64,000 nt of DNA from Gammaproteobacteria bacterium. Lineage in GTDB: Bacteria > Pseudomonadota > Gammaproteobacteria > Nitrococcales > Nitrococcaceae. The translations under genes were made by a program, and so were the position numbers. This document shows positions 45,680 through 55,775 of this stretch, piece by piece. The DNA lies in NCBI GenBank assembly GCA_030433275.1, contig JAUILK010000008.1:21077-85076 (forward strand), written 5' to 3'. Numbering within the stretch: the first letter of the stretch is position 1; every line of letters begins with the position of its first letter. A model generated the notes under the pieces. It was given only the letters and a program-made list of their open reading frames with translations. It ran no database searches and was not told the origin of the DNA.

Positions 45680-46272
45680 GTACACCGCCCTGGCTTTGGG
45701 CACTATTGAGCCTCGGTGCCGCAATGCTCACCGGTTGCGGCGACCCACTCATGGTCAAGCCCGACGAGCATGACGAGATTGGAGAGGGGTATCGGGTCGA
45801 TCCGCAGATCGAATGGAGCCGTCAGCAAGACCGCAAGCTGCAAATCTGGACCGTGGACGGGCCCCAGCTCGAACAACTGCGCCTGTATGCGGGCCTCGAG
45901 GCGGGAGACAGCTTGCTCCCGACACCGAGGCGTTCGATATCTAAGCAGGCATGGGAACAGCGGCCAACATATCATAAAGGCATGCGGGCCCATGATGTGA
46001 TGGAGCTTGTCGCCACCACCCTGGCGCAATCCGGCGCAATCGACGTTGTGGTGGAGCGATTACAGCCTGCTGAATTCGGCGGGCAATCAGGCTTTCGTTT
46101 CGACTTGCGCTTTAAAGCGGATATCGGTGTGACGTACCGGGGATTAGCTACAGGGATGGTTACCCAAACCGGACGCCTGCATCTCATCCTTTATACAGGT
46201 GCGAAACCCCATTATTTCGATGCTTACGAAGCCATTATCCAACGCATCCTGAGCTCGATCATTTTGCTGTAA
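45676..46272 (+). CDS. Lipoprotein of unknown function, third of the coupled set
   Basis: A 198-residue protein with a GTG start overlapping the protease stop. The signal MSTPPWLWALLSLGAAMLTGCG ends in a lipobox with Cys21. The mature part has WSRQQDRKLQIWTVDGPQLE, then FRFDLRFKADIGVTYRGLATG and LHLILYTGAKPHYFDAYEAI, a pattern suggesting a small alpha/beta domain. The family is not recognised with certainty. Co-translation with the M48 protease suggests a shared task at the outer membrane. Confidence 0.7.
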   Translation: MSTPPWLWALLSLGAAMLTGCGDPLMVKPDEHDEIGEGYRVDPQIEWSRQQDRKLQIWTVDGPQLEQLRLYAGLEAGDSLLPTPRRSISKQAWEQRPTYHKGMRAHDVMELVATTLAQSGAIDVVVERLQPAEFGGQSGFRFDLRFKADIGVTYRGLATGMVTQTGRLHLILYTGAKPHYFDAYEAIIQRILSSIILL

Positions 46273-46300
46273 GTGCAACGGATACCTGGGATCAAATATC

Positions 46301-47344
46301 TTAGATGTGATTCCAGAGGCTGAGCCCCGCCGGCTGCCAGCTCAAATAGAGCTGGTTGTCGATATAAGGTTCAGGATGGCGTCGGAAGTAATGACGCAAC
46401 AATGTCACCGGAACGATGAGCGGCACCACGCCCTGTCGGTAATCGTGGATGAGATCGACCAGCTCGGCCTTGTCCTCGCTATCCAACTGGCGCTTGAGGT
46501 AGCCCATCACATGAAAGAGCACGTCGGTATGCCGAGCTCGCGTGGCGCGGTAGGCTAATACGTTCATAAAACCCGCACCGTACTCGGCCGTCAATGGCTC
46601 GATGGGCTCACTTCCCACTCGGGCGATGAGACGCCCGAGTCCCCTCGCCCGGTGCGCGCCGTGAGCCATGAGTATCAGCTTGTGCCGAGTATGGAACGCA
46701 ACGAGCGTAGCAGGCGTTACCCCTTCTTCCAGCAACTCCTGCCAGCGTCGATATGCATAGAGCCGCTCGATAAAATTCTCGCGCAAGATCGGATCATTCA
46801 GCCGCCCTTCCTCCTCGACGGGCAGCAACGGATTCGCCCTCATGATTTCGGCGGCGTAAATTCCCCGACCACTACCACGCAGCGATCCGTCACGCCCATA
46901 GACCTTGACCCGCTCCATACCGCAGCTCGGGGACTTGCTCTTGAAAATATAGCCGCTGATGTCACCAAGCTCACGGTGCATTCGATGTGCGTAGTCGGTG
47001 AGTGGGCTCGTCACATCCACAGCCTCATGGCGCGTGCCGACGGCCCTTGGCTGCTGCGGATCGCCCACGAGACGGATTGGCTCTCGCGGTATGCCCAAAC
47101 CAATGCCCACCTCCGGACAGACCGGAACGAGCTCGAAATACTGTGCCAGCCGATCCGACACGAATCGGTCCCGCTTGTGCCCCGCATTGAAGCGCACCGA
47201 TTCCCCTAACAAACAAGCGCTGACACCGACCCGAACCCGGCCGCCGACACGCTGGAACTGACTGTTGGATCTGTCCAGCGCCTTTCCAGCTGGGCCGTTT
47301 AGGTTGGCTGCGCGAAACGCTACAGGTATTCTTCTGGTCCCCAT
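46301..47344 (-). CDS. DUF523 and DUF1722 two-domain protein (YbgA-like)
   Basis: A 347-residue fusion. The DUF523 part has VGVSACLLGESVRFNAGHKR, then PVCPEVGIGLGIPREPIRL and KSKSPSCGMERVKVY, with conserved cysteines suggesting a metal or Fe-S site. The DUF1722 (YbgA) part begins about residue 195 (LRENFIERLYAYRRWQELLE) and ends QLYLSWQPAGLSLWNHI. In other bacteria such proteins lie near photolyases; here no phr is adjacent. The first 30 residues are atypical, so a later start (near RVRVGVSACLLG) is possible. Function unknown. Confidence 0.8.
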   Translation of the reverse strand: MGTRRIPVAFRAANLNGPAGKALDRSNSQFQRVGGRVRVGVSACLLGESVRFNAGHKRDRFVSDRLAQYFELVPVCPEVGIGLGIPREPIRLVGDPQQPRAVGTRHEAVDVTSPLTDYAHRMHRELGDISGYIFKSKSPSCGMERVKVYGRDGSLRGSGRGIYAAEIMRANPLLPVEEEGRLNDPILRENFIERLYAYRRWQELLEEGVTPATLVAFHTRHKLILMAHGAHRARGLGRLIARVGSEPIEPLTAEYGAGFMNVLAYRATRARHTDVLFHVMGYLKRQLDSEDKAELVDLIHDYRQGVVPLIVPVTLLRHYFRRHPEPYIDNQLYLSWQPAGLSLWNHI

Positions 47345-47699
47345 CAGTAGTAATCGCTATGTAAGAGCCTGACATGAACAACACACTACGCCCCATGCTC
47401 AACCGATTCCAATCGGTATATCGGTTGGAAATCAGCAGCCGAACGGTCTACATAAAGCATGGCAACCCACCACAAGGCTTTGTCTCCGCCGTCTCCGACG
47501 TGGTACGCCTGCATGGCATAGACAGTGGGTTGATCGAATGTCTCGGCCGCGGCAGCAGCGCACGACTACGCTTCTCCAGGGGATTCCCAGAACGGGGTCG
47601 TCAGGCGATCCGCAATGTCTGGACGTCCCCGAGCACACCGCCTCCAAGAGGGGGGCGGCGGATGCGGGGTTGAGGCGCTGATCCAGTTCCAGGGTTGGT
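47345..47699. other. Degenerate stretch without a gene
   Basis: About 350 bp next to the IS remnant at 47700-47951. A plus-strand frame of 99 codons (47374-47673) has no recognisable features. Minus-strand frames look like interrupted coding sequence. It is probably IS or gene debris. Confidence 0.35.
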
Positions 47700-47951
47700 C
47701 GCTGGACCTTCCTCTCACACCAGCGGACACATGATGCCAAATCCGGCAATTCATAAGACACACAGGAGACGTCGCCTGGCAAAAAAACAACAAGGCCCGC
47801 TCGGCTTGATCGAAGTAGGCTTCCCAGAAGGCCGTGGTCATGCGGCTGACACCGGCGTTCCACAACAGCCCCGCTCGCTCGCCGCCTCACCATCGTGGCG
47901 CTGCATAAATTCGAGCAAAGACAGGCTGCATTGGAACTGGATGAGGCTCAT
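47700..47951 (-). pseudogene. Probable IS1595-type transposase remnant
   Basis: The minus-strand ATG at 47951 begins MSLIQFQCSLSLLEFMQRHD, close to the start of IS1595-family transposases (MS.iQFq.glsl.eF..ryg.E..C). The frame soon shifts and no zinc-ribbon or DDE motifs can be followed. The 400 bp to the right (47952-48350) also show no gene. A tentative call. Confidence 0.4.
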
Positions 47952-48350
47952 GACCATAGTCGAACTTCTGCCAAGGGACACACCGACTATCCCTGTGTCA
48001 CAGTGCCCGCGATCTTGCCGGTAGACTGCGTGAATCAAATAAGACTATGCTTGGCTGATCGATCGCCCGCCCGACCCCACGAAGGGGGAAGCACCATAAG
48101 CTTGCCCCAAACGCCCCTGATCGGCGCATGACGAACCTTTTACTCGATGCGGAGGCAACTGCTGGCGATGAGCTGCGGGGTATAGACTCCACTCACTGAG
48201 GCTGACCGCCGGCGTTTGGAAAAGCCGACCTCCGAAAATCAGCGATCGATATTGGGGAAGGAAGCAAATTTTACTCTTTCTCTCGGCAGAGAGAACATAT
48301 CTAATCCCAGCTCGAAGAGATCATTGCAACACATCGGCGAGGCAAGCAAA

Positions 48351-48509
48351 ATGGATTTAATCCGTATTATATTTGCCATCCTGCTACCGCCGCTTGGCGT
48401 CTTTTTGCAAGTGGGGCTCGGCGGCGCATTCTGGTTGAATATCCTGCTCACCCTGCTCGGCTATATCCCTGGTATCGTGCATGCGGTCTGGATCATCGCC
48501 AGGCGATGA
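48351..48509 (+). CDS. YqaE/Pmp3-family small membrane protein
   Basis: A 52-residue protein with two hydrophobic helices separated by a short loop. The consensus is visible: IIFAILLPPLGVFLQVG, then WLNILLTLLGYIPGIVHAVW, the UPF0057/Pmp3 signature. Such proteins are induced by salt, cold or membrane stress. The start at 48351 is chosen because it gives the family length; the frame continues upstream without similarity. It overlaps the DUF4112 gene by 4 bp (ATGA). Confidence 0.9.
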   Translation: MDLIRIIFAILLPPLGVFLQVGLGGAFWLNILLTLLGYIPGIVHAVWIIARR

Positions 48510-48901
48510 GCAATAGCAAACCATTTTCTGTAACGCAATCGCCTGATACGCTGAAACGCTTCAGGCGATTGCAGCGTTTGGCACGGTTGCTGGATAGCGA
48601 ATTCCAGCTACCCGGTACCCGTTGGCGCTTCGGGCTGGATCCATTGATCGGACTTGTACCAGGACTCGGCGATGCCGCAAGCGCCATTGTCTCGCTGTGG
48701 CTCGTTGCAGAGGCCGGACGATTGGGCGCACCCTCGGAAAGTCTTCTGAAGATGCTCCTGAACGTGTTGATAGACTCGGTAGCGGGCAGTATCCCTTTAT
48801 TGGGAGACGCATTCGATGCCGGTTACAAGGCCAATCTGCGCAACGTGGCGCTGCTTGAAAGAGCCCTTTTCGAGCCGGGGCGAAAAGGCTCTTCAGGATG
48901 A
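48506..48901 (+). CDS. DUF4112 family protein
   Basis: A 131-residue protein matching the DUF4112 pattern: ARLLDSEFQLPGTRWRFGLD, PLIGLVPGLGDAASAIVSLW, NVLIDSVAGSIPLLGDAFDA and KANLRNVALLE. Two hydrophobic segments suggest a membrane protein. Function unknown. Translationally coupled to the Pmp3-like gene upstream and followed 42 bp later by the EEP-domain gene; all three may form a membrane-stress operon. Confidence 0.87.
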   Translation: MSNSKPFSVTQSPDTLKRFRRLQRLARLLDSEFQLPGTRWRFGLDPLIGLVPGLGDAASAIVSLWLVAEAGRLGAPSESLLKMLLNVLIDSVAGSIPLLGDAFDAGYKANLRNVALLERALFEPGRKGSSG

Positions 48902-48943
48902 TATCCTACCCCATCCAACAACAGCATCAGCCCACCTGGAACC

Positions 48944-50017
48944 ATGCTTTCGGAAACCATCAAATCGCTCACGGTAACTCTTGCTCTGGTTCCAATCCTG
49001 GCAACCGCCATACCATTGTTGCGCAAAACCGACTGGTGGATCCGGCTGTTCGATTTCCCGCGCCTGCAAGTCACGGTGCTCGGGGCAGTGGCGTTGGCTA
49101 TTTATCCGTGGGTGTTCGAATATTCAGCGATTGATTATGCGATCCTGGCTGCCGCGTTCGCGGCAACTCTCTGGCAGCTTCACTGGGTCTTGCCCTACAC
49201 GCCGCTGACCCCGAAACAGGTAATGGCCGCCCGCACAATTGCGCCGCAAAAAAGAGTCAGACTGTTGGTGGCCAACGTGCTGACACCCAACCGACGGGCG
49301 CCGGACCTCCTGCGCTTTATCGAAGACACCAGCCCAGACGTCGTTCTGACACTGGAGAGCGATGCGTGGTGGGAGCAGCAGCTTGCCACCCTCGAACCAC
49401 GCTATCCCTATTGTCTCAAGTGCCCACTGGATAATCTCTATGGCATGCATCTGTATTCACGCCTGGAACTGATCGACCCCAAAATCCGCTATCTGGTCGA
49501 GAAAGATATCCCCTCCATGCATGCCGAGCTTGTGTTGCGCTCGGGCCATCGCTTGGAGCTGCATTGCCTGCACCCCGCCCCGCCGAGCCCGACGCAGAAT
49601 GAAACCTCGATGGAGCGCGACGCGGAATTGCTAATCGTGGGCAAGACCGTAGGGCAAGGCAACCGCTCGGTTATCGTAACGGGCGATCTTAATGACGTCG
49701 CCTGGTCCAGAACCACACGGTTGTTCCGAAAAATCAGCGGCTTACTCGATCCGCGCATCGGGCGTGGGCTATTTAGCACATTCCACGCGGGATATCCATT
49801 ACTACGCTGGCCGCTGGACCACCTATTCCACTCGGACGACTTCACGCTGGTGTCGATTCGAACCCTGCCTTACTTTGGCTCCGATCATTTCCCGATTCTA
49901 ATCGAGCTCCAACACGAACCTTGGGCCGAACCGTATCAGCAAGCACCGCCCGCCGATTCTGAGGATCGCCGCCGCATGCGCGAGAAGATCAATGCGGTTG
50001 CCCACACGCCGCTGTAG
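48944..50017 (+). CDS. Membrane-anchored endonuclease/exonuclease/phosphatase-family protein
   Basis: A 357-residue protein. The N-terminal 90 residues contain two to three membrane helices (VTLALVPILATAIPLL, VTVLGAVALAIYPW, AILAAAFAATLWQ). An EEP (DNase I-like) domain follows: RLLVANVLTPNRR, VVLTLESDAWW, the metal/catalytic VTGDLNDVAWS and the terminal GSDHFPILIEL. Family members with this layout are probable periplasmic nucleases or phosphodiesterases. Downstream of DUF4112, same strand. Confidence 0.85.
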   Translation: MLSETIKSLTVTLALVPILATAIPLLRKTDWWIRLFDFPRLQVTVLGAVALAIYPWVFEYSAIDYAILAAAFAATLWQLHWVLPYTPLTPKQVMAARTIAPQKRVRLLVANVLTPNRRAPDLLRFIEDTSPDVVLTLESDAWWEQQLATLEPRYPYCLKCPLDNLYGMHLYSRLELIDPKIRYLVEKDIPSMHAELVLRSGHRLELHCLHPAPPSPTQNETSMERDAELLIVGKTVGQGNRSVIVTGDLNDVAWSRTTRLFRKISGLLDPRIGRGLFSTFHAGYPLLRWPLDHLFHSDDFTLVSIRTLPYFGSDHFPILIELQHEPWAEPYQQAPPADSEDRRRMREKINAVAHTPL

Positions 50018-50172
50018 CTCCGAGCCACGTAAAGGCCGTACGCCATACCGCTCAAAGATGCTCATGAGCTCGAAAAAACGATTGTTCGATCCGCTGCGCG
50101 TTCAACAAATGAACGTCCCCCATGGACCGCAACGGTTGGCTTGCTGAACGATGAGCCGGTTTGATCTCGATC

Positions 50173-51183
50173 TCATGGGTCCTGATAATAAGCTTGATAC
50201 CATTCCACGAAGCGCTCCACGCCAACCTCGACCGGTGTATTCGGTTGATATCCGACCTCATCGCTCAACGCACTAACATCGGCCCAGGTATCCGCCACAT
50301 CACCCGGCTGCATTGGCAGCAACTGCTTATCAGCCTTGCGGCCCAGACAATCCTCAAGCACCTCAATGTACTTCAATAGTTCCACCGGTCGGCTGTTGCC
50401 AATGTTGTAGAGCCGAAACGGAGCATGAGCAGTGGCCGGGTTCGGGTGATCACCCTGCCACGTCGGGTCGGTGGCAGCCACCCTGTCACAGGCACGCACC
50501 ACGCCCTCGACGATGTCATCGACGTAGGTGAAATCCCTTTTATGATGACCGTAGTTATAGACCTCGATGGGGCGCCCCTCGAGAATGGCGCGGGTAAATT
50601 TGAACAACGCCATGTCTGGCCGTCCCCATGGACCATAGACCGTAAAAAAGCGCAGCCCCGTGGTCGGCAACTCGAAGAGATGGGAATAGCTGTGTGCCAT
50701 CAGTTCGTTGGCACGCTTGGTGGCCGCATAGATGGCGAGCGGATGGGATACGTTTTGATGCTCGGAAAAAGGCATCTGTGTATTGGCACCGTAGACCGAA
50801 CTCGTCGATGCGTAAACCAGATGCCCGACCCCATTATGCCGGCACCCCTCCAACACGTTCATGAAGCCGACGACATTGCTGTCAACGTAGGCGTGCGGAT
50901 CCTCGATCGAATAGCGCACGCCCGCCTGAGCAGCCAGATGGATGACGCGGTCGAAGCGCTCGTGGCGAAACAACGCGGCCATGCCGTCGCGCTCGGCTAC
51001 GTCGAGGCGTACGAAGCGAAAGCGGTCCCGGTCCTCGATGCGCGCCAGGCGAGCCAACTTGAGATTAACATCATAATAGTCGTTGAGATTGTCGAGCCCA
51101 ACCACCTCGCGACCACGATCGAGTAGGCATTTCGCAACGTGATAACCGATGAAGCCGGCGGCTCCGGTGACAAGGAACTTCAT
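50173..51183 (-). CDS. NAD-dependent sugar epimerase (UDP-glucuronate 4-epimerase-like)
   Basis: A 335-residue extended SDR. The NAD motif GAAGFIGYH is at residues 7-15. YASTSSVYG and the catalytic YAATK (Tyr-x3-Lys) are followed by [20 protein letters not shown] and [12 protein letters not shown]. The string [14 protein letters not shown] is typical of UDP-glucuronate/galacturonate 4-epimerases of capsule loci. It starts 31 bp after the UDP-sugar dehydrogenase gene, so the pair probably makes a uronic acid precursor for surface polysaccharide. The frame extends upstream to 51336 but overlaps the preceding gene. Confidence 0.9.
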   Translation of the reverse strand: MKFLVTGAAGFIGYHVAKCLLDRGREVVGLDNLNDYYDVNLKLARLARIEDRDRFRFVRLDVAERDGMAALFRHERFDRVIHLAAQAGVRYSIEDPHAYVDSNVVGFMNVLEGCRHNGVGHLVYASTSSVYGANTQMPFSEHQNVSHPLAIYAATKRANELMAHSYSHLFELPTTGLRFFTVYGPWGRPDMALFKFTRAILEGRPIEVYNYGHHKRDFTYVDDIVEGVVRACDRVAATDPTWQGDHPNPATAHAPFRLYNIGNSRPVELLKYIEVLEDCLGRKADKQLLPMQPGDVADTWADVSALSDEVGYQPNTPVEVGVERFVEWYQAYYQDP

Positions 51184-51214
51184 GTTGTTGAACCCTTCAC
51201 TGACAGGAGGCTGG

Positions 51215-52492
51215 TCATAGCCGGCCATCCACCGCGTATTCGGGAAACATATACTTGATATCGTAAAGCACTCCACGCGGTTTGAGCAGAGTACGGATAC
51301 GCTGCACGCCCATCTCCCGAAACTGATCGTGGGCAACGGCTAGGATCAGGGCATCGTATTGGCCGCTTTGCGGCTCATCGATTATTGCCAAGCCGAACTC
51401 TTCGCTGGCCTCGTGCGGATCGGCATTTGGATCAAAAACATCGATGTCCGCGCTGTATTCGCGTAGCTCGGCGATGATGTCGATCACCCGAGTGTTGCGT
51501 AGATCCGGGCAATTCTCCTTGAAGGTTAAACCCATGATAAGCACTTTGGAACCGACCACCTGCAGTTTGTGCTGCGTCATAAGCTTGATGACTTGAGCAG
51601 CCACGTAGCCGCCCATTCCGTCATTGATACGCCGCCCGGCGAGAATCATCTCCGGGTGATGGCCCACGGTCTGGGCCTTATGGGTCAAATAGTATGGGTC
51701 GACACCGATGCAGTGCCCCCCTACCAAACCGGGTCGAAACGGCAGAAAGTTCCACTTAGTGCCAGCCGCCTGCAGTACCGATTCGGTGTCGATGCCAAGC
51801 CGCTCGAAGAGCATCGCGAGCTCATTGATCAAGGCGATATTCACATCTCGCTGGGTGTTTTCGATGACTTTCGCCGCCTCCGCAACACGGATGCTGCCCG
51901 CTCGATAGGTACCGGCTGTAATGATCGAGCCATAAAGATCATCGACGAACTGCGCGACCTCGGGCGTGGAACCGGAGGTGACCTTGACAATGCTGGAGAC
52001 GCGATGCTCGCGGTCGCCTGGATTGATGCGCTCGGGACTGTAGCCGGCGTAGAAATCATGATTGTAGCGTAGACCCGAGACCCGCTCGATGACCGGCACG
52101 CAGACTTCCTCGGTTGCACCTGGATAGACCGTGGACTCATAGATGACGAGATCGCCCGCGCCGATGACTCGCCCCACCGTTTCGCTCGCGCTGCACAGCG
52201 GTCGCAGATCCGGCTGACGATGGCTGTCGATCGGAGTCGGGACGGTGACGATATAAACGTTACGGTCCTGCAGATCCGCAACGATGTCCGTATATCGCAG
52301 CCGGCGGGCCGCATCGAGCTCTTGCGGCATCACCTCGCGGGTACTATCTCGCCCTTCGGTGAGTTCGACGATACGCGCCGCATTGATGTCAAAACCGATG
52401 GTATCGATCTGTTTGCCAAACTCGACCGCGAGCGGCAAACCAACGTAGCCAAGACCAATGACCGCGATGCGGGCCTCCTCAAGCTGGATCAT
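51215..52492 (-). CDS. UDP-sugar 6-dehydrogenase (TviB/WbpO-like)
   Basis: A 425-residue nucleotide-sugar dehydrogenase of the UDP-ManNAc/UDP-GlcNAc 6-dehydrogenase group. The NAD domain begins [29 protein letters not shown] and [13 protein letters not shown] are present. The active-site Cys is in [17 protein letters not shown], and the central domain reads [20 protein letters not shown]. The C-terminal domain has [19 protein letters not shown]. It oxidises the sugar C6 to a uronic acid; the epimerase gene downstream probably uses the product, as TviB/TviC do in Vi antigen synthesis. Confidence 0.9.
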   Translation of the reverse strand: MIQLEEARIAVIGLGYVGLPLAVEFGKQIDTIGFDINAARIVELTEGRDSTREVMPQELDAARRLRYTDIVADLQDRNVYIVTVPTPIDSHRQPDLRPLCSASETVGRVIGAGDLVIYESTVYPGATEEVCVPVIERVSGLRYNHDFYAGYSPERINPGDREHRVSSIVKVTSGSTPEVAQFVDDLYGSIITAGTYRAGSIRVAEAAKVIENTQRDVNIALINELAMLFERLGIDTESVLQAAGTKWNFLPFRPGLVGGHCIGVDPYYLTHKAQTVGHHPEMILAGRRINDGMGGYVAAQVIKLMTQHKLQVVGSKVLIMGLTFKENCPDLRNTRVIDIIAELREYSADIDVFDPNADPHEASEEFGLAIIDEPQSGQYDALILAVAHDQFREMGVQRIRTLLKPRGVLYDIKYMFPEYAVDGRL

Positions 52493-52590
52493 CCCATATC
52501 CCCCTAACTTCCTGTGAGCCCAGGCACTCGCGATGGCACAGCGAGCAGACTCGCGCTCAGCTCCACGCTGCCAAAGTCAAGGCAGGCCGT

Positions 52591-53658
52591 TTAACGCTCG
52601 GTGCTCGCTTTCATCACAGCATTGGCCCGGGCGAGAAATTCGGTAAAAAAGGCAGCGAATGCCCCCAAAACAAGCCCCAAAACGCCAGTCAGCGCCAAAA
52701 TGACCACAGCCCCAGTTCCAATCGGTTCCGGCAATCGTTGCGGCACGAGCACCGCCCGAGTCGGTTGCAGGGCCGCCGCGCGGGCTTCGATCTCCTGCAT
52801 GTGGAGCTGTTGCGTGTTTTGATCGACCTGATTCTGCTTGAGCCGGCTTAAAATGTCATCGCGTTGCGCAGGAATCCATTTTCCAAGCTGTTCTTGGAGG
52901 TCCGCAGCGGTATCCTGGAGCGTTCTGATATCCCCGTTGAGCACAATCAGCCGCACATCGGTCGTTTCAGCCGAGTCGTGCTTGAGCAAAGCATTGCGCT
53001 GCCCACGCAATGTCTGCAGGTCCGAATGAACGATTTGCAGCCGTCGCTCCACCGTCTGAGTCCAGCTATCAAGGCGTTCGAACTGCCCTTGCGATAGCTT
53101 CGCCTCCGCCACCAGCTGCTGTAGACGGGCTTCGGTGCTCTCCCTATCACGCTCGGTAACCTGTCGAGCCGCCTTGAAGCGGGGGCTTAAGTCAGCCTGG
53201 ATCTGCTGGACCACATCCTGTAGCAGACCCAGGTAAGTATTTTCCTGCGCAGGCGAGCCTTCGCCACTGACTACAATCAGCGTACTACCTTGCGGGGAAC
53301 GCGCGGCGAGCTTGAATGCTCCGAGCGCATCGCCGCGCAAAAGCCGCGTGCGGGCGAGCGGAATATAAGTCTCCTGAATCTTGGCGAGCACCGAGGTAAC
53401 CGGCTCGATTGGCTGCAAAGTGCCATTGCTGAATACCTCGCCAATCTGAATCGTCGTTTCGTACTCAAACCCCGGCGGTTTGGCCAGCACCCAACCCAAA
53501 CCAAGGAGCACACACAACAGCAACGCACCCGCAACCACCCATTTGCGACGGAGCAGAATGATCCATAAATCAATCAAGCTGATTTCATCGTCGCGATCTG
53601 GCACATACGGCAATGGCATACGTGCATCGTGGGCAAAGGAAGGGTATTCAGACGCCAT
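52591..53658 (-). CDS. Wzz-type chain length determinant / polysaccharide co-polymerase
   Basis: A 355-residue inner-membrane protein. A Wzz N-terminal domain (EISLIDLWIILLRRKWVVAG) begins the first membrane helix. A large periplasmic segment follows with long coiled-coil helices (ESTEARLQQLVAEAKLSQGQ, RLKQNQVDQNTQQLHMQEIE). The second helix is GAVVILALTGVLGLVLGAFAAF. No C-terminal tyrosine kinase domain is attached, so it is the Wzz rather than the Wzc type. It sits upstream of the dehydrogenase and epimerase genes, supporting a surface polysaccharide role. A start 25 codons upstream is possible. Confidence 0.82.
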   Translation of the reverse strand: MASEYPSFAHDARMPLPYVPDRDDEISLIDLWIILLRRKWVVAGALLLCVLLGLGWVLAKPPGFEYETTIQIGEVFSNGTLQPIEPVTSVLAKIQETYIPLARTRLLRGDALGAFKLAARSPQGSTLIVVSGEGSPAQENTYLGLLQDVVQQIQADLSPRFKAARQVTERDRESTEARLQQLVAEAKLSQGQFERLDSWTQTVERRLQIVHSDLQTLRGQRNALLKHDSAETTDVRLIVLNGDIRTLQDTAADLQEQLGKWIPAQRDDILSRLKQNQVDQNTQQLHMQEIEARAAALQPTRAVLVPQRLPEPIGTGAVVILALTGVLGLVLGAFAAFFTEFLARANAVMKASTER

Positions 53659-53864
53659 GAGCTTCGCTATCCAATACCTGTTCTCTCCAAGCGTGAAGAG
53701 CGTATGAGCCAATTCGGGGGAAGCCGCAGACACAAATCAACCCGACAGGCCGCAGTTTACCAAACTGCGAACCGCCTGGCCCCGATTCGGCATCCGCTAT
53801 ATACCACGGCCGAACGATCTAGAGTAACTCTATTCATTGAGTGCGATACCGATATCTGGGATGC

Positions 53865-54530
53865 TCAGCGCTCCGGACTGCCGGAAGGAGCCATACGGGT
53901 GTTGCGCTGCTGCAACTCATCGAGAAATCGATCGAGCCCACCTTGGCGAATCTGCGCACGAAAAGAGCTACGGTAAGTTTGCACCAGGCTTGAATAATTT
54001 ACGCTCACGTCATAGATCTTCCAACCCGCAGCGGTCTTGTGCAAGCGATAGTTAACCGGAAGCTCCGGACCGTCGGGCTGCTCGATTACCGTTCTGACCA
54101 TGACTCGGTTATCGGTGGAACTCGGCTGCATCCCTTCGAAACGCACGGTTTGCCCCGAATACTCGGATAGGGAATAACCATAAGTCTGTACGAGCAAACC
54201 GCGGAATTCCTTGACAAAGCGCGCCCGCTGCTCGGGATCGGCCGGACCCCAGTTCTGAGCGAGCACGAAACGACTCATGAGCCGAAAATCGAAATGCGGG
54301 ATCACCAGATCTTTGACCTGCTCATAAATACGCTCCGGGTGTCCTTTCAGCTCGTCTTGATGCTCCCTCAGGAGGTTCAAGACGTCTTTCGTAGTCTGCA
54401 TGATGAGCTGATCGGGAGGCAGTGGCTCGGTCGCCGCCAGTGCCGTGGAGTGAATAGCCGTGAACAGCCAAAGCGCGCTCGCCAAGGCCGCGAGGCGCTG
54501 CAGCCAACTCCGCTCTGCTGTTGAATCCAT
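53865..54530 (-). CDS. MlaC/Ttg2D-family periplasmic phospholipid-binding protein, second copy
   Basis: A 221-residue MlaC-like protein. The signal segment (LQRLAALASALWLFTAIHSTALAA) precedes the mature fold: LVIPHFDFRLMSRFVLAQNW, then RARFVKEFRGLLVQTYGYSL, and WKIYDVSVNYSSLVQTYRSS close to the end. The key PHFDF and YDV segments agree with MlaC and Ttg2D. A ggaggtgggg stretch precedes the ATG at 54530. It is not beside other mla genes but next to a PRC-barrel protein gene. Distantly related to 38263-38946. Confidence 0.87.
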   Translation of the reverse strand: MDSTAERSWLQRLAALASALWLFTAIHSTALAATEPLPPDQLIMQTTKDVLNLLREHQDELKGHPERIYEQVKDLVIPHFDFRLMSRFVLAQNWGPADPEQRARFVKEFRGLLVQTYGYSLSEYSGQTVRFEGMQPSSTDNRVMVRTVIEQPDGPELPVNYRLHKTAAGWKIYDVSVNYSSLVQTYRSSFRAQIRQGGLDRFLDELQQRNTRMAPSGSPER

Positions 54531-54601
54531 CGCCCCACCTCCGGAACTCCACTTAAACCAACCCGGACACAATATTAAAACCGCTGTGCCGCTTGTCATT
54601 A

Positions 54602-55093
54602 TTACTGTTTAGCAGACACGGCAGTCGAGGCCTCAGAACCCGGTTCACCATTGCAATCATTCGACTTGGGTTCCCCGAGTTGCTGCTTGGGACGAGCGTG
54701 TGACGGCGGCTTATAAGCCGGAAATTCGGCGCTCAGGATTTCTCGAGGGACGTTGAGCAGCACCTGATTATAATCCTTCCTGAGCCTCACGCGCTGCCAA
54801 GGCACCTCATAATTATAAGCGCCATAACCGAACACACCGCCGATTCCGACCACCAAGGCGGTAACCCGGCCAGAGACGGGATCGATCAAAACATTGGTTA
54901 CCACACCGAGATTATCGCCGTTCGCACTGCTTACTCGCTTGCCAACAATACCAACGGACTCAGAGGACATCGGCCCCTCGTCCGGCATTACAGCCTGGGC
55001 TCTCGGCCCGGCCTGCCGGGCAAATACTGATCCGGCCACGCTGAACCCGACAGCTCCGAAGAAGATCAAGCTTATCATGCGTGTCATTTGCAT
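54602..55093 (-). CDS. Secreted PRC-barrel domain protein
   Basis: A 163-residue protein. A signal peptide (MQMTRMISLIFFGAVGFSVAGSVFA) precedes a PRC-barrel: SVGIVGKRVSSANGDNLGVV, then NVLIDPVSGRVTALVVGIGG and YEVPWQRVRL. The C-terminus is polar and probably disordered. PRC-barrels often bind small molecules or metals, or act in stress. It lies upstream of the MlaC-like gene (71 bp) and opposite another PRC-barrel gene at 55776. Confidence 0.83.
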   Translation of the reverse strand: MQMTRMISLIFFGAVGFSVAGSVFARQAGPRAQAVMPDEGPMSSESVGIVGKRVSSANGDNLGVVTNVLIDPVSGRVTALVVGIGGVFGYGAYNYEVPWQRVRLRKDYNQVLLNVPREILSAEFPAYKPPSHARPKQQLGEPKSNDCNGEPGSEASTAVSAKQ

Positions 55094-55775
55094 GGAGCAA
55101 AGTGTCTCCGGCTGCGGCTAGACGCGAAACCAAATAGGCATACACGGTGCGGCTCGTAATAAGCCGTTGAATTTATTTTAATTAAAACTTTTATACGCAT
55201 TTCGTATACAAATTGGCACTCGGCGCGAGCCAATACAACTCCTATCAAGCTCTGTCGTGATCCACCGACGTCTTTCTGTTTTCTTTTAGTACGCAATTGA
55301 TCTTATTGGTCTATTTCACGTCGTTATCAAGTGACACCCCCCACCCTCACCGGCAGTCACCTCGCTAGAAGCGCCTAGGCAATCGTTTCGTAGCGAATCG
55401 GAATAGGCTATCCCTAGAAAATGCCTGGTCCAATACAACCGAGTTTTCCAATTTTCTCCTGACAGCAGAGAACACGGCGAAGATCATGGCGTTTCCAAAT
55501 ATCAAAAGCATGACAGCATTTCAGGCACCCCATCAGCCATCGGGTGGTTAATCGCGGCGCACAAGGTGGCGTATCGATGGCTACTGTCCTGACCCTTGCG
55601 AAAGTCTGTCGGCCTGAGGCGACAGACGTACGTTTGTTTCCACGAAAAAACGCGTGGCACGCTCATAAGACTTATTTATGCAGTTGTTTTATATAAAAAT
55701 ATTTTTGGCATTGAATTTGCCTATAAATATGGAAAGATTGTTTCGGAAAATTTTATGAGAAGGAGCGCCTCGGAC
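55094..55775. other. Long A+T-rich intergenic region between divergent PRC-barrel genes
   Basis: About 680 bp with unusually high A+T content close to each gene (for example around 55160-55320 and 55680-55755) and no recognisable gene. A small regulatory RNA cannot be excluded. It is expected to hold both divergent promoters. Confidence 0.4.
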
